Assembly: GCA_947259275.1 (NCBI GenBank)
Contig: CAMYMH010000009.1
Location: forward strand, 1-64,000
Length of the DNA stretch: 64,000 nt
DNA from: an uncultured Acidimicrobiaceae bacterium
GTDB taxonomy: Bacteria > Actinomycetota > Acidimicrobiia > Spongiisociales > SHLN01
Direction: 5' to 3'
Each line of letters starts with the position of its first letter. The first letter of the stretch is position 1. The notes below the pieces were generated by a model, which was given only the letters and a program-made list of their open reading frames with translations, did not search any database and was not told the DNA's origin. The translations under genes were made by a program, and so were the position numbers. This document shows, in pieces, positions 37,142-45,050 of the stretch.

Positions 37142-38056
37142 ATGGAACCGGTCACTTACATCTGGATGGACGGCGAGCTGGTTGCATGGGAGGACGCCAC
37201 CGTCCACGTCCTCTCCCATGCGCTGCATTACGGCACGGGAGTCTTTGAGGGCATCCGTGCCTACGAGACTGATTCAGGCCCGGCCGTATTCCGGCTAACC
37301 GAGCATATGGACCGGCTGGTTCGGGGAGCGGCGGCCTATCAACTCCCGCTGCCTTACGGAGTCGATGAACTGTCGAAGGCCGCCCGCGAAGTGATTGCGA
37401 CCAACGAGTTGCGGGCCTGCTACATCCGCCCGATCGTGTTTCTCGGCACCGGCAGCATGGGGCTCAACCCGACCGGTGCCATCCCCCACGTGGCGATCGC
37501 CGCCTGGAATTGGGGGGCCTATCTGGGTGACGACGGGCTCCAGAACGGGATCCGGGTTGGCGTCTCTTCCTGGCGTCGCATCCATCAGTCGATGTTCATC
37601 CCCGACGCCAAAGGCACCGGTGGCTACATCAACAGTGTCCTCGCCCGGCTCGAAGCCAACGCCAGCGGGTTCGACGAGGCATTGCTGCTCAACCTGGACG
37701 GCTACATCGCCGAGGGCAGCGGTGAGAACCTCTTCTTGGTTCGCGAGGGGACGGTGCGGACTCCGCCCACCCAGGCGGGAGCCCTCGACGGGCTCACTCG
37801 TCGGTCCGTCATTCAGCTGCTGCGCGATGAAGGCGTAACGGTCGAGGAGGCGAATCTCACCCGCTCCGATGTGTACTACGCCGACGAGGCCTGGTTCACC
37901 GGTACCGCCGCTGAAGTGACTCCGATCCGAGAGGTGGATCATCGCACCATCGGCACCGGCCAGCCGGGGCCGATCACGCTGCGAGCCCAGGAGCTGTTCA
38001 TGGCGGCCGTCACCGGCAAGCTCGACGCCTACCGTGACTGGCTCGACTTCGTCTGA
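37142..38056 (+). CDS. ilvE: Branched-chain amino acid aminotransferase
   Basis: The 304-residue fold-type IV PLP enzyme makes or degrades leucine, isoleucine and valine. It has WMDGELVAWEDATVHVLSHA, then LHYGTGVFEGIRAYET, CYIRPIVFLGTGSMGLNP, the lysine segment PDAKGTGGYINSVLARLEA, then DEALLLNLDGYIAEGSGENL, LDGLTRRSVIQLL and DEAWFTGTAAEVTPIREVD. Length is normal. I took ATG 37142 as the start since the frame upstream is antisense to pgpA. The stop and the next gene's start share one base (TGATG). Confidence 0.95.
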   Translation: MEPVTYIWMDGELVAWEDATVHVLSHALHYGTGVFEGIRAYETDSGPAVFRLTEHMDRLVRGAAAYQLPLPYGVDELSKAAREVIATNELRACYIRPIVFLGTGSMGLNPTGAIPHVAIAAWNWGAYLGDDGLQNGIRVGVSSWRRIHQSMFIPDAKGTGGYINSVLARLEANASGFDEALLLNLDGYIAEGSGENLFLVREGTVRTPPTQAGALDGLTRRSVIQLLRDEGVTVEEANLTRSDVYYADEAWFTGTAAEVTPIREVDHRTIGTGQPGPITLRAQELFMAAVTGKLDAYRDWLDFV

Positions 38057-38580
38057 TGGGCCAGGAACCGAGGTATGAAATCCCGCTCGGCGACCGGCCG
38101 CGGGCCAGCGCCGAGCCGGCCCCCGCCCGGCGTTGGAAGGCGTCACGGCCCGGGGATCTTCATGCCCCTTCCGAGGTTCCTTGGGGCGGAGCCTTCGGAA
38201 CCCCCGGTCCCGATACCGGATTCGCTCTCAAGCTGGCTGCAAATGCTGCCTATGAGCTCGATGCAGACGAGAGCCGCCACAACGTAGAGTCGATGCTGCT
38301 GCTCATCATGGGTGCCCGCGCCTCGCGGTTCGGAAAGGCGCCCAGCGCCGACGACCTCAGCTTCGGCCTGATGCTGCTGGGGCTCGACTCGCGCGAAGAG
38401 ATCCCGGAGGCCGTCATGGCCCGGCTGGCGGAGAGCCGCCGGCACTGGGCCCCTCGGGTCGCTCACAACAAATCGGCCGGGCGAGCGCTTGCCGCCAGGC
38501 TCACCCCCGAGCTCCTCAGTCGGTCGCTCGAGGACCTTCGACACCGGGTATCGCTCGGAGAGGTGCCGCTCTCCCCATGA
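38056..38580 (+). CDS. Hypothetical actinobacterial protein
   Basis: The 174-residue soluble protein has a disordered Pro/Arg-rich N-terminus (about 45 residues) and a helical domain with GFALKLAANAAYELDADESR, the segment LLIMGARASRFGKAPSADDL and LTPELLSRSLEDLRHRVS. Such a sequence could be a cytosolic partner protein, but I do not recognise it. It is co-translated with ilvE (TGATG) and precedes a hairpin and the FAH-hydrolase gene. Confidence 0.75.
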   Translation: MGQEPRYEIPLGDRPRASAEPAPARRWKASRPGDLHAPSEVPWGGAFGTPGPDTGFALKLAANAAYELDADESRHNVESMLLLIMGARASRFGKAPSADDLSFGLMLLGLDSREEIPEAVMARLAESRRHWAPRVAHNKSAGRALAARLTPELLSRSLEDLRHRVSLGEVPLSP

Positions 38581-38581
38581 A

Positions 38582-38601
38582 GCCCCGCCGATCGACGGGG
38601 C
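38582..38601. terminator. Short GC hairpin between ilvE unit and FAH-gltX unit
   Basis: GCCCCG (38582-38587) pairs with CGGGGC (38596-38601) across an 8-nt loop, directly after the stop at 38580 and 31 bases before the next start. It may be a weak terminator or processing site; there is no T-tract. Confidence 0.4.
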
Positions 38602-38632
38602 GGACCGATGACTATTCCCACCGGTGGGTCTC

Positions 38633-39394
38633 ATGAAGATCGTTCGAACCCGCTTGCATAGCGACGAGATCTCGTACGGCGGCGTCGAGGCCGAGGGCAT
38701 TCGCATCTATCGCGGCAGCCCGTTTGTGGCCTGGGAACCGACCGAGGTCGTTGTCAATTTCGAAGAGGCTCGGCTGCTCTCGCCGACCATTCCGACCAAG
38801 GTGGTTGCCATCGGCCGCAACTACGCCGCTCATGCTGCCGAGCATGAGGTGCCGGTGCCCGACGAGCCGGTCTTGTTCATCAAGCCGTCGACGGCGGTGA
38901 TTGGACCGGCGGCAGCCATTCGCCTCCCGCCTCATTCACAGCGAGTCGAACACGAGGCCGAGCTGGCCATGGTGATCGGCCGGGTGGCACGTCATGTGGC
39001 GGTCGAAGATGCTGCTTCCTATGTCCTCGGATACACCGTCGGACAAGACGTCACTGCCCGTGATTTGCAGCGACGCGACGGCCAGTGGACTCGGGGAAAG
39101 GGTTTCGACACCTTCTGTCCGCTCGGACCCGCCATCGAAACCGAGTTCGACCCCCGGGAAGGCCAACGAATCTCATGTCGGGTGAACGATGAGGTCCGCC
39201 AGGAGGGCGTGCTGTCCGACATGGTGTTCGGCCCGGCCGAGTTGGTGGCGTTCACAAGCGGGGTCATGACCCTGCTGCCGGGGGATGTCATCTTGACCGG
39301 CACGCCCGAAGGGGTAGGCCCACTGGTCGACGGCGACCTGCTCGAAACCGAAATCGAGGGGCTCGGCATTCTCCGCAACCCGGTGTCGGCATGA
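38633..39394 (+). CDS. Fumarylacetoacetate hydrolase family protein
   Basis: The 253-residue FAH-fold protein may hydrolyse or decarboxylate beta-keto or acylpyruvate acids. Family blocks are KVVAIGRNYAAHAAEH, LFIKPSTAVIGPAAAI, the metal-site HEAELAMVIGRVARHV, GYTVGQDVTARDLQR, the Lys in GKGFDTFCPLGPAI, and ILTGTPEGVGPLVDGD. I prefer ATG 38633 to the GTG at 38624. It overlaps gltX by 4 bases. A FAH-like gene just before gltX is a recurring actinobacterial arrangement. Confidence 0.9.
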   Translation: MKIVRTRLHSDEISYGGVEAEGIRIYRGSPFVAWEPTEVVVNFEEARLLSPTIPTKVVAIGRNYAAHAAEHEVPVPDEPVLFIKPSTAVIGPAAAIRLPPHSQRVEHEAELAMVIGRVARHVAVEDAASYVLGYTVGQDVTARDLQRRDGQWTRGKGFDTFCPLGPAIETEFDPREGQRISCRVNDEVRQEGVLSDMVFGPAELVAFTSGVMTLLPGDVILTGTPEGVGPLVDGDLLETEIEGLGILRNPVSA

Positions 39395-40842
39395 GGGTGA
39401 GGTTCGCTCCCTCGCCGACCGGCTATCTCCACGTCGGCAGCGCCCGCACCGCATTGTTCAACTGGCTGGCCGCGCGTCATGCCGGTGGCGAGTTCATACT
39501 GCGGAGCGACGATACCGATCAAGCCCGCGGGTCCGATGAGTACTACCGCGACGTGCTCGACGGGCTCCGGTGGCTCGGGCTCGACTGGGACGAGGGCGTC
39601 GAAGAGGGTGGGCCCCACGGATCGTACCGTCAGAGCGAGCGGCTGGAGCGCTATCAGGAGGTGGCGGAACAGCTGCGGGACCGGACTGCGGCCTACCTGT
39701 GCTTCTGCTCGCCGGAGGAGCTGGACGATCGCCGCCGCCAGGCGCAAGCCGAAGGCCGGCCCCCCGGCTATGACGGCCGCTGCCGCACGCTCGCCGGCGC
39801 CGAGTCTCAGGCGCGCCGGGCAGCCGGCGAAGCGGCGGTGCTCCGCTTGGCGGTGCCGCGGCCGGGGGAGACGGTGTTCGACGATGTCGTGCGCGGTGAA
39901 GTGCGGTTTGGGCACGACCACGTTGAGGATTTCGTCTTGCTCCGATCAGACGGCACGCCGACCTATCACCTTGCCAGTACGGTTGACGACGTCGACTACG
40001 GAATAACCCATGTCGTCCGGGGCGAGGACCTGTTGTCCTCGACGCCCAAGCACATCCTGATCACCCTGGCGATGGGTGCCGAGCCGCCCATCTACGCCCA
40101 TCTGTCGCTGCTGATGGGGCCGGACGGAAAGAAACTCTCCAAGCGCCATGGCGACACCGCCCTCAACGCCTACCGAGAAGGAGGCTTCCTGCCCGAGGCG
40201 TTCGTCAACTACGTTGCCCTCCTTGGCTGGAACTTCGGCGACGACGAGACGGTCTTCACCCGCGCCGAGATGGTCGAGCGCTTCGATTTGAGCGACATCC
40301 AGAAGAATCCAGCCGTCTTCGACAACGAGAAGCTCATCTGGATGAACGGCGTCTACATCAGAGACCTCGGGGCGGATGAGTTCATCGCCAGGACTCTCCC
40401 ACTGGTCGAGGCCGACCTCGGCCGCCCGCTCGACGAGGACGAACGAGCGACCTACCGGGCGATCGCCCCACTTGTGCAGGAGCGCATGAAACTGCTGACC
40501 GAGGCGCCCGCCCAGGTGAGGTTTCTGTTCGTCGAAGAGCTCGAATACGACCCGGCCTCCTGGCACAAGGTGATCGTCAAGCCGGATTCGCGCGCCGCCC
40601 TCGAGGCTGCCAAGGCCCGCCTCGGCGACCTCGGGGAGTGGACCACCGATGCAATCGAGCAGGCCCTTCGAGCCATGCTCGAGGAGCTCGAACTCAATGC
40701 CCGCAAGGGCCTGCAACCGGTGCGGGTGGCCGTCACGGGCTCGTCCGTCAGTCCGCCGCTCTTCGAGTCGCTCGAGGCGCTCGGCCCAGAACGGACTCTC
40801 GTCCGACTACAGGAGGTACTCGATGGCTATGACGGTCAATGA
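39391..40842 (+). CDS. gltX: Glutamyl-tRNA synthetase
   Basis: The 483-residue class I synthetase charges tRNA-Glu and, since gatCAB is present, probably also tRNA-Gln. The HIGH motif region reads RFAPSPTGYLHVGSARTALF. RSDDTDQARGSDEYYRDVL, QSERLERYQEVAEQL, YHLASTVDDVDYGITHVVRG and GPDGKKLSKRHGDTA (KMSKS-type motif) follow. Helical anticodon-binding domains fill the C-terminal third. It overlaps the FAH gene (ATGA), and the two downstream tRNA genes include its substrate. Confidence 0.97.
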   Translation: MRVRFAPSPTGYLHVGSARTALFNWLAARHAGGEFILRSDDTDQARGSDEYYRDVLDGLRWLGLDWDEGVEEGGPHGSYRQSERLERYQEVAEQLRDRTAAYLCFCSPEELDDRRRQAQAEGRPPGYDGRCRTLAGAESQARRAAGEAAVLRLAVPRPGETVFDDVVRGEVRFGHDHVEDFVLLRSDGTPTYHLASTVDDVDYGITHVVRGEDLLSSTPKHILITLAMGAEPPIYAHLSLLMGPDGKKLSKRHGDTALNAYREGGFLPEAFVNYVALLGWNFGDDETVFTRAEMVERFDLSDIQKNPAVFDNEKLIWMNGVYIRDLGADEFIARTLPLVEADLGRPLDEDERATYRAIAPLVQERMKLLTEAPAQVRFLFVEELEYDPASWHKVIVKPDSRAALEAAKARLGDLGEWTTDAIEQALRAMLEELELNARKGLQPVRVAVTGSSVSPPLFESLEALGPERTLVRLQEVLDGYDGQ

Positions 40843-41209
40843 TCAGATCACTTTCATCTATGTGGGGGACCTTGCCCGCTCCGCCGCCTTCTACGGGGAG
40901 GGACTCGGTTTCGAGCAGGTTCTCGACCAGGGGAGCTGCCTCATCTACCGGGTGACTCCAACTTCGTTTCTCGGCGTTTGCAGCTCCCGGCCGGAGAAGA
41001 TCGGGTTGGCGGGCGCACTCGTCACGTTCGTTACCGACGACGTCGACGGTTGGCACGCCCGGGTTGTGCAGGCGGGCGCCACCATCGTCCGGGAGCTCAT
41101 GCACAGCGAGGAGTATCAGATCTACAACTTCTTTGCCGAGGATCCTGACGGCAACCGCTTCGAGGTGCAGCGATTCGATGATCCCGGCTGGAAGGTTGCG
41201 GACGCCTGA
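40823..41209 (+). CDS. VOC (glyoxalase/bleomycin-resistance) family protein
   Basis: The 128-residue protein has the beta-alpha-beta-beta-beta fold of the VOC superfamily: ITFIYVGDLARSAAFYGEGL, GFEQVLDQGSCLIYRV, GALVTFVTDDVDGWHARVV and FFAEDPDGNRFEVQRFDD. The N-terminal His or Gln metal ligand is not obvious, but the EDPDGNRFEVQRF end is typical. Ribosome-binding site AGGAGG at 40811-40816 lies inside gltX and selects ATG 40823, so the gene overlaps gltX by 20 bases. Substrate is unknown. Confidence 0.88.
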   Translation: MAMTVNDQITFIYVGDLARSAAFYGEGLGFEQVLDQGSCLIYRVTPTSFLGVCSSRPEKIGLAGALVTFVTDDVDGWHARVVQAGATIVRELMHSEEYQIYNFFAEDPDGNRFEVQRFDDPGWKVADA

Positions 41210-41236
41210 CGGGTTTGTATCCTGACCGCCACCCAT

Positions 41237-41308
41237 TCGGGGGTGGTGTAATCGGTAACACAGCAGGTTCTGGTCCTGTCGTTGAGGGTTCGAGTCCTTC
41301 CCCCCGAG
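41237..41308 (+). tRNA. tRNA-Gln (CTG)
   Basis: The cloverleaf can be folded by eye. The acceptor stem is TCGGGGG with CCCCCGA, the anticodon stem GCAGG/CCTGT with loop TTCTGGT (anticodon CTG), and the T arm GAGGG-TTCGAGT-CCTTC, with discriminator G at 41308. No CCA is encoded. Confidence 0.93.
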
Positions 41309-41333
41309 CGAAGCGGCACTGAGCTGCTCGTGC

Positions 41334-41406
41334 GGCCCCGTCGTCTAGAGGCCTAGGACGCTGCCCTCTCAAGGCAGTAACGCCAGTTCAAATCTGGTCG
41401 GGGCTA
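41334..41406 (+). tRNA. tRNA-Glu (CTC)
   Basis: The acceptor stem is GGCCCCG with CGGGGCT (first pair G-T, as in other actinobacterial tRNA-Glu). The anticodon stem is CTGCC/GGCAG with loop CTCTCAA, giving anticodon CTC, and the T arm is GCCAG-TTCAAAT-CTGGT. Discriminator is A at 41406. It lies 25 bases after tRNA-Gln, downstream of gltX. Confidence 0.95.
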
Positions 41407-41410
41407 CGAG

Positions 41411-41451
41411 AACCAAGAATTGACCGCCCTCCGGGCGGTCAATTCTTGGTT
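41411..41451 (+). terminator. Perfect 19-bp hairpin after tRNA-Glu
   Basis: AACCAAGAATTGACCGCCC (41411-41429) pairs perfectly with GGGCGGTCAATTCTTGGTT (41433-41451) over a 3-nt loop, starting 4 bases after the tRNA-Glu end. The stem is A-T rich at its base and G-C rich at the top, as in intrinsic terminators, and ends in TTT. It probably terminates the FAH-gltX-VOC-tRNA transcript. Confidence 0.88.
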
Positions 41452-41518
41452 TAGCAACTCCGGACAGGTTTGAGCCAGCGGTGAGTCACCACAATTCGAG
41501 GGACGGCCGAGCCGGCCA

Positions 41519-41596
41519 TCTCAAGGCAACAGTGCTTGCCTTTGCATCGCCGACGCTCGCTTCGCTCGCTGCGATGCATGAAGCCAGTTCAAATCT
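41519..41596 (+). repeat. Degenerate copy of the tRNA-Glu 3' half
   Basis: Two blocks of tRNA-Glu recur in order: TCTCAAGGCA (41367-41376) at 41519-41528 and GCCAGTTCAAATCT (41382-41395) at 41583-41596. Between them, where the tRNA has 5 bases, the copy has 54, including an 8-bp inverted repeat TGCATCGC (41543-41550) and GCGATGCA (41571-41578). It cannot fold as a full tRNA. It may be a remnant of a tRNA duplication or of an integration event at the tRNA. Confidence 0.5.
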
Positions 41597-41603
41597 TCTT
41601 CTA

Positions 41604-41622
41604 CCCCTCCCTTTGGGAGGGG
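41604..41622. repeat. REP-like hairpin CCCCTCCC-TTT-GGGAGGGG
   Basis: A perfect 8-bp stem with a TTT loop is followed by CCAGGGGTGGGGTGAG. Similar CCCTCCC-TTT-GGGAGGG hairpins with a GGGGTGAG flank are common dispersed intergenic repeats in many bacteria. The stretch 41452-41825 holds this element, the tRNA relic and another small hairpin (GGAGCC/GGCTCC, 41776-41792), and no supported gene. Confidence 0.55.
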
Positions 41623-41825
41623 CCAGGGGTGGGGTGAGCGCGCGTTCCTGTGTTCTTGTTGTCTCAGAGGCCCAATGAGTTGGGCGTTCGTCTACGAGCT
41701 TGACCACTCGCCGATAAGTGTCATGCTCGATGTCGAAGTCTGGTCATTGCTCCGGGACGCTTGTGATTCCGTCTCGGAGCCCTCCCGGCTCCCTAGCCTT
41801 CGGGTTACCCAGAAGAGGACACCGC

Positions 41826-42728
41826 GTGACCGACCAGATGGCAATCCACACTGCCAAGCTGACCAAGCACTACGGCGATGTCCGAGCGCTCGTCGACCTG
41901 GATCTCGATATCGGGTCGGGGGAGATCTTCGGTTTCCTGGGCCCGAACGGGGCCGGCAAGACCACGATGATCCGAACCATCCTCGACGAGATCCGGCCCA
42001 CCTCCGGGCGGGCCTCCATCCTTGGTATGGACAGTCACGAGCGGGCCGTCGAGATCCGGAACCACATCGGCTACGTCCCGGGCGATCTGGCGCTCTACCC
42101 CAACCTCACCGGCAAGGACACCCTCACCTACTTCGCCAACCTGCGCGGGGGAGTGGACTGGGACTACGTCGACCAGCTGGAGGCACGGCTCGGTGCCGAC
42201 CTCTCCAAGAAGGTGGGCGACCTGTCCTCCGGAAACCGGCAGAAGGTGGGCCTGATCCAGGCTTTCATGAACCGGCCCGAGGTCCTCATCATGGACGAGC
42301 CGAGCTCTGGCCTCGACCCGCTCGTGCAGCGCGAGTTCCAGGCCATGATGCGGGAAGTGGCTGCGGAGGGACGGACGGTGTTCCTGTCCAGCCACACCCT
42401 CTCAGAGGTTCAACGGGTCGCCGACCGGGTGGGCATCATCCGCCACGGGTTGCTCATCGCCGTCGAAGGGGTGTCCAGCCTGCGCTCGAAGGCGATCCGT
42501 ACCGTCAACCTGACTTTCGAGTCGCCGGTAGACGGCGCCATCTTCGCGGCACTGCCGGGGGTACGGGAAGTTGCGGTCGAGGACCACCAGGTGATGCTGT
42601 CGTTCGACGGTCAGATGGAGACCCTGCTCAAAGCGGTCACCGATCGCTTTCACCTCCTGGACATCACGACCGAGGAGGCGGATCTCGAGGAGATCTTCCT
42701 CACCTACTACCGGGACGAGGATGACTGA
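41826..42728 (+). CDS. ABC transporter ATP-binding protein (exporter type)
   Basis: The 300-residue ATPase energises the permease encoded next. Walker A is FLGPNGAGKTTMIRTIL, the Q-loop region is IGYVPGDLALYPNLTG, the signature LSSGNRQKVGLIQAFM is a variant of LSGGQ, and Walker B with the D-loop is VLIMDEPSSGLDPL. The H-loop is FLSSHTLSEVQRVADR. A C-terminal extension of about 80 residues is typical of ABC-2 exporters. I chose GTG 41826 since the frame upstream runs through a repeat-bearing leader; ATG 41838 is an alternative. The stop overlaps the permease start (TGATG). Confidence 0.92.
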   Translation: MTDQMAIHTAKLTKHYGDVRALVDLDLDIGSGEIFGFLGPNGAGKTTMIRTILDEIRPTSGRASILGMDSHERAVEIRNHIGYVPGDLALYPNLTGKDTLTYFANLRGGVDWDYVDQLEARLGADLSKKVGDLSSGNRQKVGLIQAFMNRPEVLIMDEPSSGLDPLVQREFQAMMREVAAEGRTVFLSSHTLSEVQRVADRVGIIRHGLLIAVEGVSSLRSKAIRTVNLTFESPVDGAIFAALPGVREVAVEDHQVMLSFDGQMETLLKAVTDRFHLLDITTEEADLEEIFLTYYRDEDD

Positions 42729-44386
42729 TGCTGGCAACGGTGCTCACCAAGACGCTGCGTGACCGTTGGAAGGGGGCAACCATCGGCGGGGTGACCCTCG
42801 CACTCATGCTGCTGCTCGGCATGGCCGTATACCAGGACGTCGATATCACCTTCTATCAGGAGCTGCCGGACGCGTACCGGTCGCTGGTGAACATCCCCGA
42901 CAACACCGACATCGGCGGCCTCGCCTACGGGGCGATGTACGGCTCATACGGCGCCCTCACACTGGCCGGCCTGGCCGTGTCCTCGGGCTCGGCCGCCGTG
43001 GCACGCGAAGAGCGGTTTGGGACCCTCGGCCTGCTGCTGGGGAACCCGAAGAGCCGCACGCACATCCTCGCCTCGAAGGCCGGCTCCACGATCGTCCTCG
43101 TCGCACTCGCCACGGCGATCATGTGGGCCGCCGGCGTCATGGTTCCGGAGATTCTGGACGTCGATGTGTCGGGCATGCGGGTTGGCTCACTCATGATCCA
43201 CATGTTCATCAACGCTCTCTTCTACGGTTTCCTCGCCCTGGCCCTGAGCGCCTGGACGGGCAAGACCGCCATTGCCTCCGGGGTGAGCGCCGGGGTCATC
43301 TTTGTGTCGTTCTTTGCCGCCGGTCTCCTGCCGCTGGTCGAGGGCTTCGAAAGCGTGGTCAAGGCCTTCCCCTGGTACTACTTCCAGGGAAGTCAGCCGG
43401 TTGTCAACGGTGTGGACTGGGGCCATCTGGCGGTGCTCCTGGCCGGGATCGCCTTCTTTGCCGGCGCCGCTCTGGTGGGCGTCAACCGGCGCGACCTCCG
43501 CAACCAGGAGATCGGGGTCACGCTGGTCGACCGGCTTCGCAGCAGCCCCCTCACCAACAAGGTGGTGGATCGGCTGGCGGGCTCGACCCGAGTATCGCGC
43601 ATCTGGGTGAAGACCGCCTCTGAGCACCAGGGTCTGCTGATCGTGACTGCCTACATCATGTTCCTGGTCATGGGCGTGATTATCGGCCCCATGTACGCCC
43701 TCATCGATGACTCGCTCCTCGACCTGGCGGATCAGTTTCCTGAGACCATGCTTGCCCTGTTCGGGGGCGGGGACATGAGCACGCCGGAGGGCTTCTACCA
43801 GATCGAGACTTTCGGTCTCATGGCCCCGATCGCAGTCATGGTGGTGACCTTGACCATCGCAGCCCGGGCCCTGGCGGGTGAGGAGGCGAATCGCACGATG
43901 GGCCTATTGCTCGCCAACCCCATCAAGCGTTCCAAGGTCGTAGTTGAGAAGGCAGGCGCGATGACGGTCTACGCCGTTGCGGTCGGGTTTGCCGTGTTCG
44001 CCGGGGTGGCGCTCGGGTCGGTGCTCGGTGGGCTGGGAATGAACATCGGCAACATCGCCGCCACCAGCCTGTTGGCGATGCTCGTGGGGATGGTGTTCGG
44101 GGCGCTCTCCCTGGCGGTCAGCGCGGGGACGGGGCGAATGCGAGCCGCAATCTTCGTCCCGATCGGGGTCGCCCTCATGCTCCATGTCTTGAACGCATTG
44201 ACCGAGATCAACGAGGGTATTTCCGGATGGGCGAGACTGTCGCCGTTCTACTACTACCTCGGCAGCGATCCACTTCTCAACGGGATGAACTGGGGCCATG
44301 GCGCCGTGCTGGCGGCTCTCATCGTGGGGTTGGTGGCGCTGTCGGTCTGGCTGTTTCAGCGCCGGGATCTGCGGCAAACCGGCTGA
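42728..44386 (+). CDS. ABC-2 type permease, polyketide-exporter-like
   Basis: The 552-residue integral membrane protein has about 12 hydrophobic segments arranged as two similar halves. Each half contains a cytoplasmic EERFGTLGLLLGNPKSR or EEANRTMGLLLANPIKRSK phrase, then helices, then a repeated FYYYLGSDPLLNGMNWGHGA or YYFQGSQPVVNGVDWGHLA phrase. This internal duplication fits the COG3559-type putative exporters of polyketide antibiotics. With the preceding ATPase it forms a two-gene exporter; the cargo is unknown. Confidence 0.85.
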   Translation: MLATVLTKTLRDRWKGATIGGVTLALMLLLGMAVYQDVDITFYQELPDAYRSLVNIPDNTDIGGLAYGAMYGSYGALTLAGLAVSSGSAAVAREERFGTLGLLLGNPKSRTHILASKAGSTIVLVALATAIMWAAGVMVPEILDVDVSGMRVGSLMIHMFINALFYGFLALALSAWTGKTAIASGVSAGVIFVSFFAAGLLPLVEGFESVVKAFPWYYFQGSQPVVNGVDWGHLAVLLAGIAFFAGAALVGVNRRDLRNQEIGVTLVDRLRSSPLTNKVVDRLAGSTRVSRIWVKTASEHQGLLIVTAYIMFLVMGVIIGPMYALIDDSLLDLADQFPETMLALFGGGDMSTPEGFYQIETFGLMAPIAVMVVTLTIAARALAGEEANRTMGLLLANPIKRSKVVVEKAGAMTVYAVAVGFAVFAGVALGSVLGGLGMNIGNIAATSLLAMLVGMVFGALSLAVSAGTGRMRAAIFVPIGVALMLHVLNALTEINEGISGWARLSPFYYYLGSDPLLNGMNWGHGAVLAALIVGLVALSVWLFQRRDLRQTG

Positions 44387-44405
44387 TCTCCAATCAGGGC
44401 CAGAA

Positions 44406-44924
44406 TTACACGCTGCGAAGTTTGTCGAGGCGTCGGTGGGCAGCTTTGGCCTCTTGCTCGGCCCGATCGGCCGCCGACCTGGCGGATTGGTCGACCGGCC
44501 GCTCGAGGTGGGATGCGACCTGGGCAGACACGACCCCGACGGTCATGCCGTTGGCCACCCCGGTGGGCTCGAGCCCGATGTACCGCTGAAATCCGAGAAC
44601 GGCCTTTTCCGTTAGGGGGCCAAACACCCCGTCGAGCGCTCCGGGGATGGGTGGCTTCGCCTGGTCGTCCGCTGGCAACAGTTGGTGGTACTGGGTGAGC
44701 AGACTCTGGAGGATGCGCACATCGTTGTTCTTGTCTCCCAGGCTCAGCATGTCGTCCTCCTCGGATTGGATCATGGTCAGAAAGGCTCCCCACGGAGCGG
44801 TGTGGACGGTGATTACTTTCGGGGACTGGGGGAGTGCATTGGGGAAGCCCCAGTACCCCCATTGTGAGTAGGGCGGTGTGGTTCTTGCCGTCGGATTGAG
44901 ATTATCCACCAGGTAGAAACCCAT
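44406..44924 (-). CDS. Peptidoglycan-binding-domain protein without signal peptide
   Basis: The 172-residue protein starts MGFYLVDNLNPTARTT, preceded by GGGGGAG. Residues 60-130 form a PG_binding_1-like domain (NNDVRILQSLLTQYHQLLPA, then GALDGVFGPLTEKAVLGFQ and RYIGLEPTGVANGMT). The C-terminus is a charged helix (RSAADRAEQEAKAAHRRLDK). It has no signal peptide or membrane helix, so a role at the cell wall is not assured; cytosolic PG_binding_1 proteins occur as effector or adaptor components. It is divergent from the CHAT gene across an A+T-rich 126-bp spacer and may be co-regulated with it. Confidence 0.75.
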   Translation of the reverse strand: MGFYLVDNLNPTARTTPPYSQWGYWGFPNALPQSPKVITVHTAPWGAFLTMIQSEEDDMLSLGDKNNDVRILQSLLTQYHQLLPADDQAKPPIPGALDGVFGPLTEKAVLGFQRYIGLEPTGVANGMTVGVVSAQVASHLERPVDQSARSAADRAEQEAKAAHRRLDKLRSV

Positions 44925-44989
44925 CACATCTCCCCCAGCAATATTCGGACCTCCTTGGGCCCTCCTATTTCAACATCTGCATATCACAG

Positions 44990-45014
44990 AAAGTAGTGAT
45001 TACTTTAAGTAGTG
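44990..45014. promoter_or_regulatory. Repeat cluster in CHAT gene leader
   Basis: The A+T-rich spacer holds an inverted repeat AAAGTA (44990-44995) and TACTTT (45001-45006), and a direct repeat AAGTAGTG at 44991-44998 and 45007-45014 (16-base period). It lies 37 bases before the CHAT start at 45051, where an operator or promoter would be expected. Confidence 0.4.
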
Positions 45015-45050
45015 GAGTGGGTTACCATTGGCAGAATTGGGGAGGGTCTC

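Noticed and set aside
41519-41596. Possible third functional tRNA gene
   Set aside because: Only fragments of the 3' half match tRNA-Glu; no acceptor stem or anticodon arm can be formed.
41481-41707. Short open frames on both strands behind the tRNAs
   Set aside because: They run through a tRNA relic and a REP-like hairpin; the translation is simple repeat sequence.
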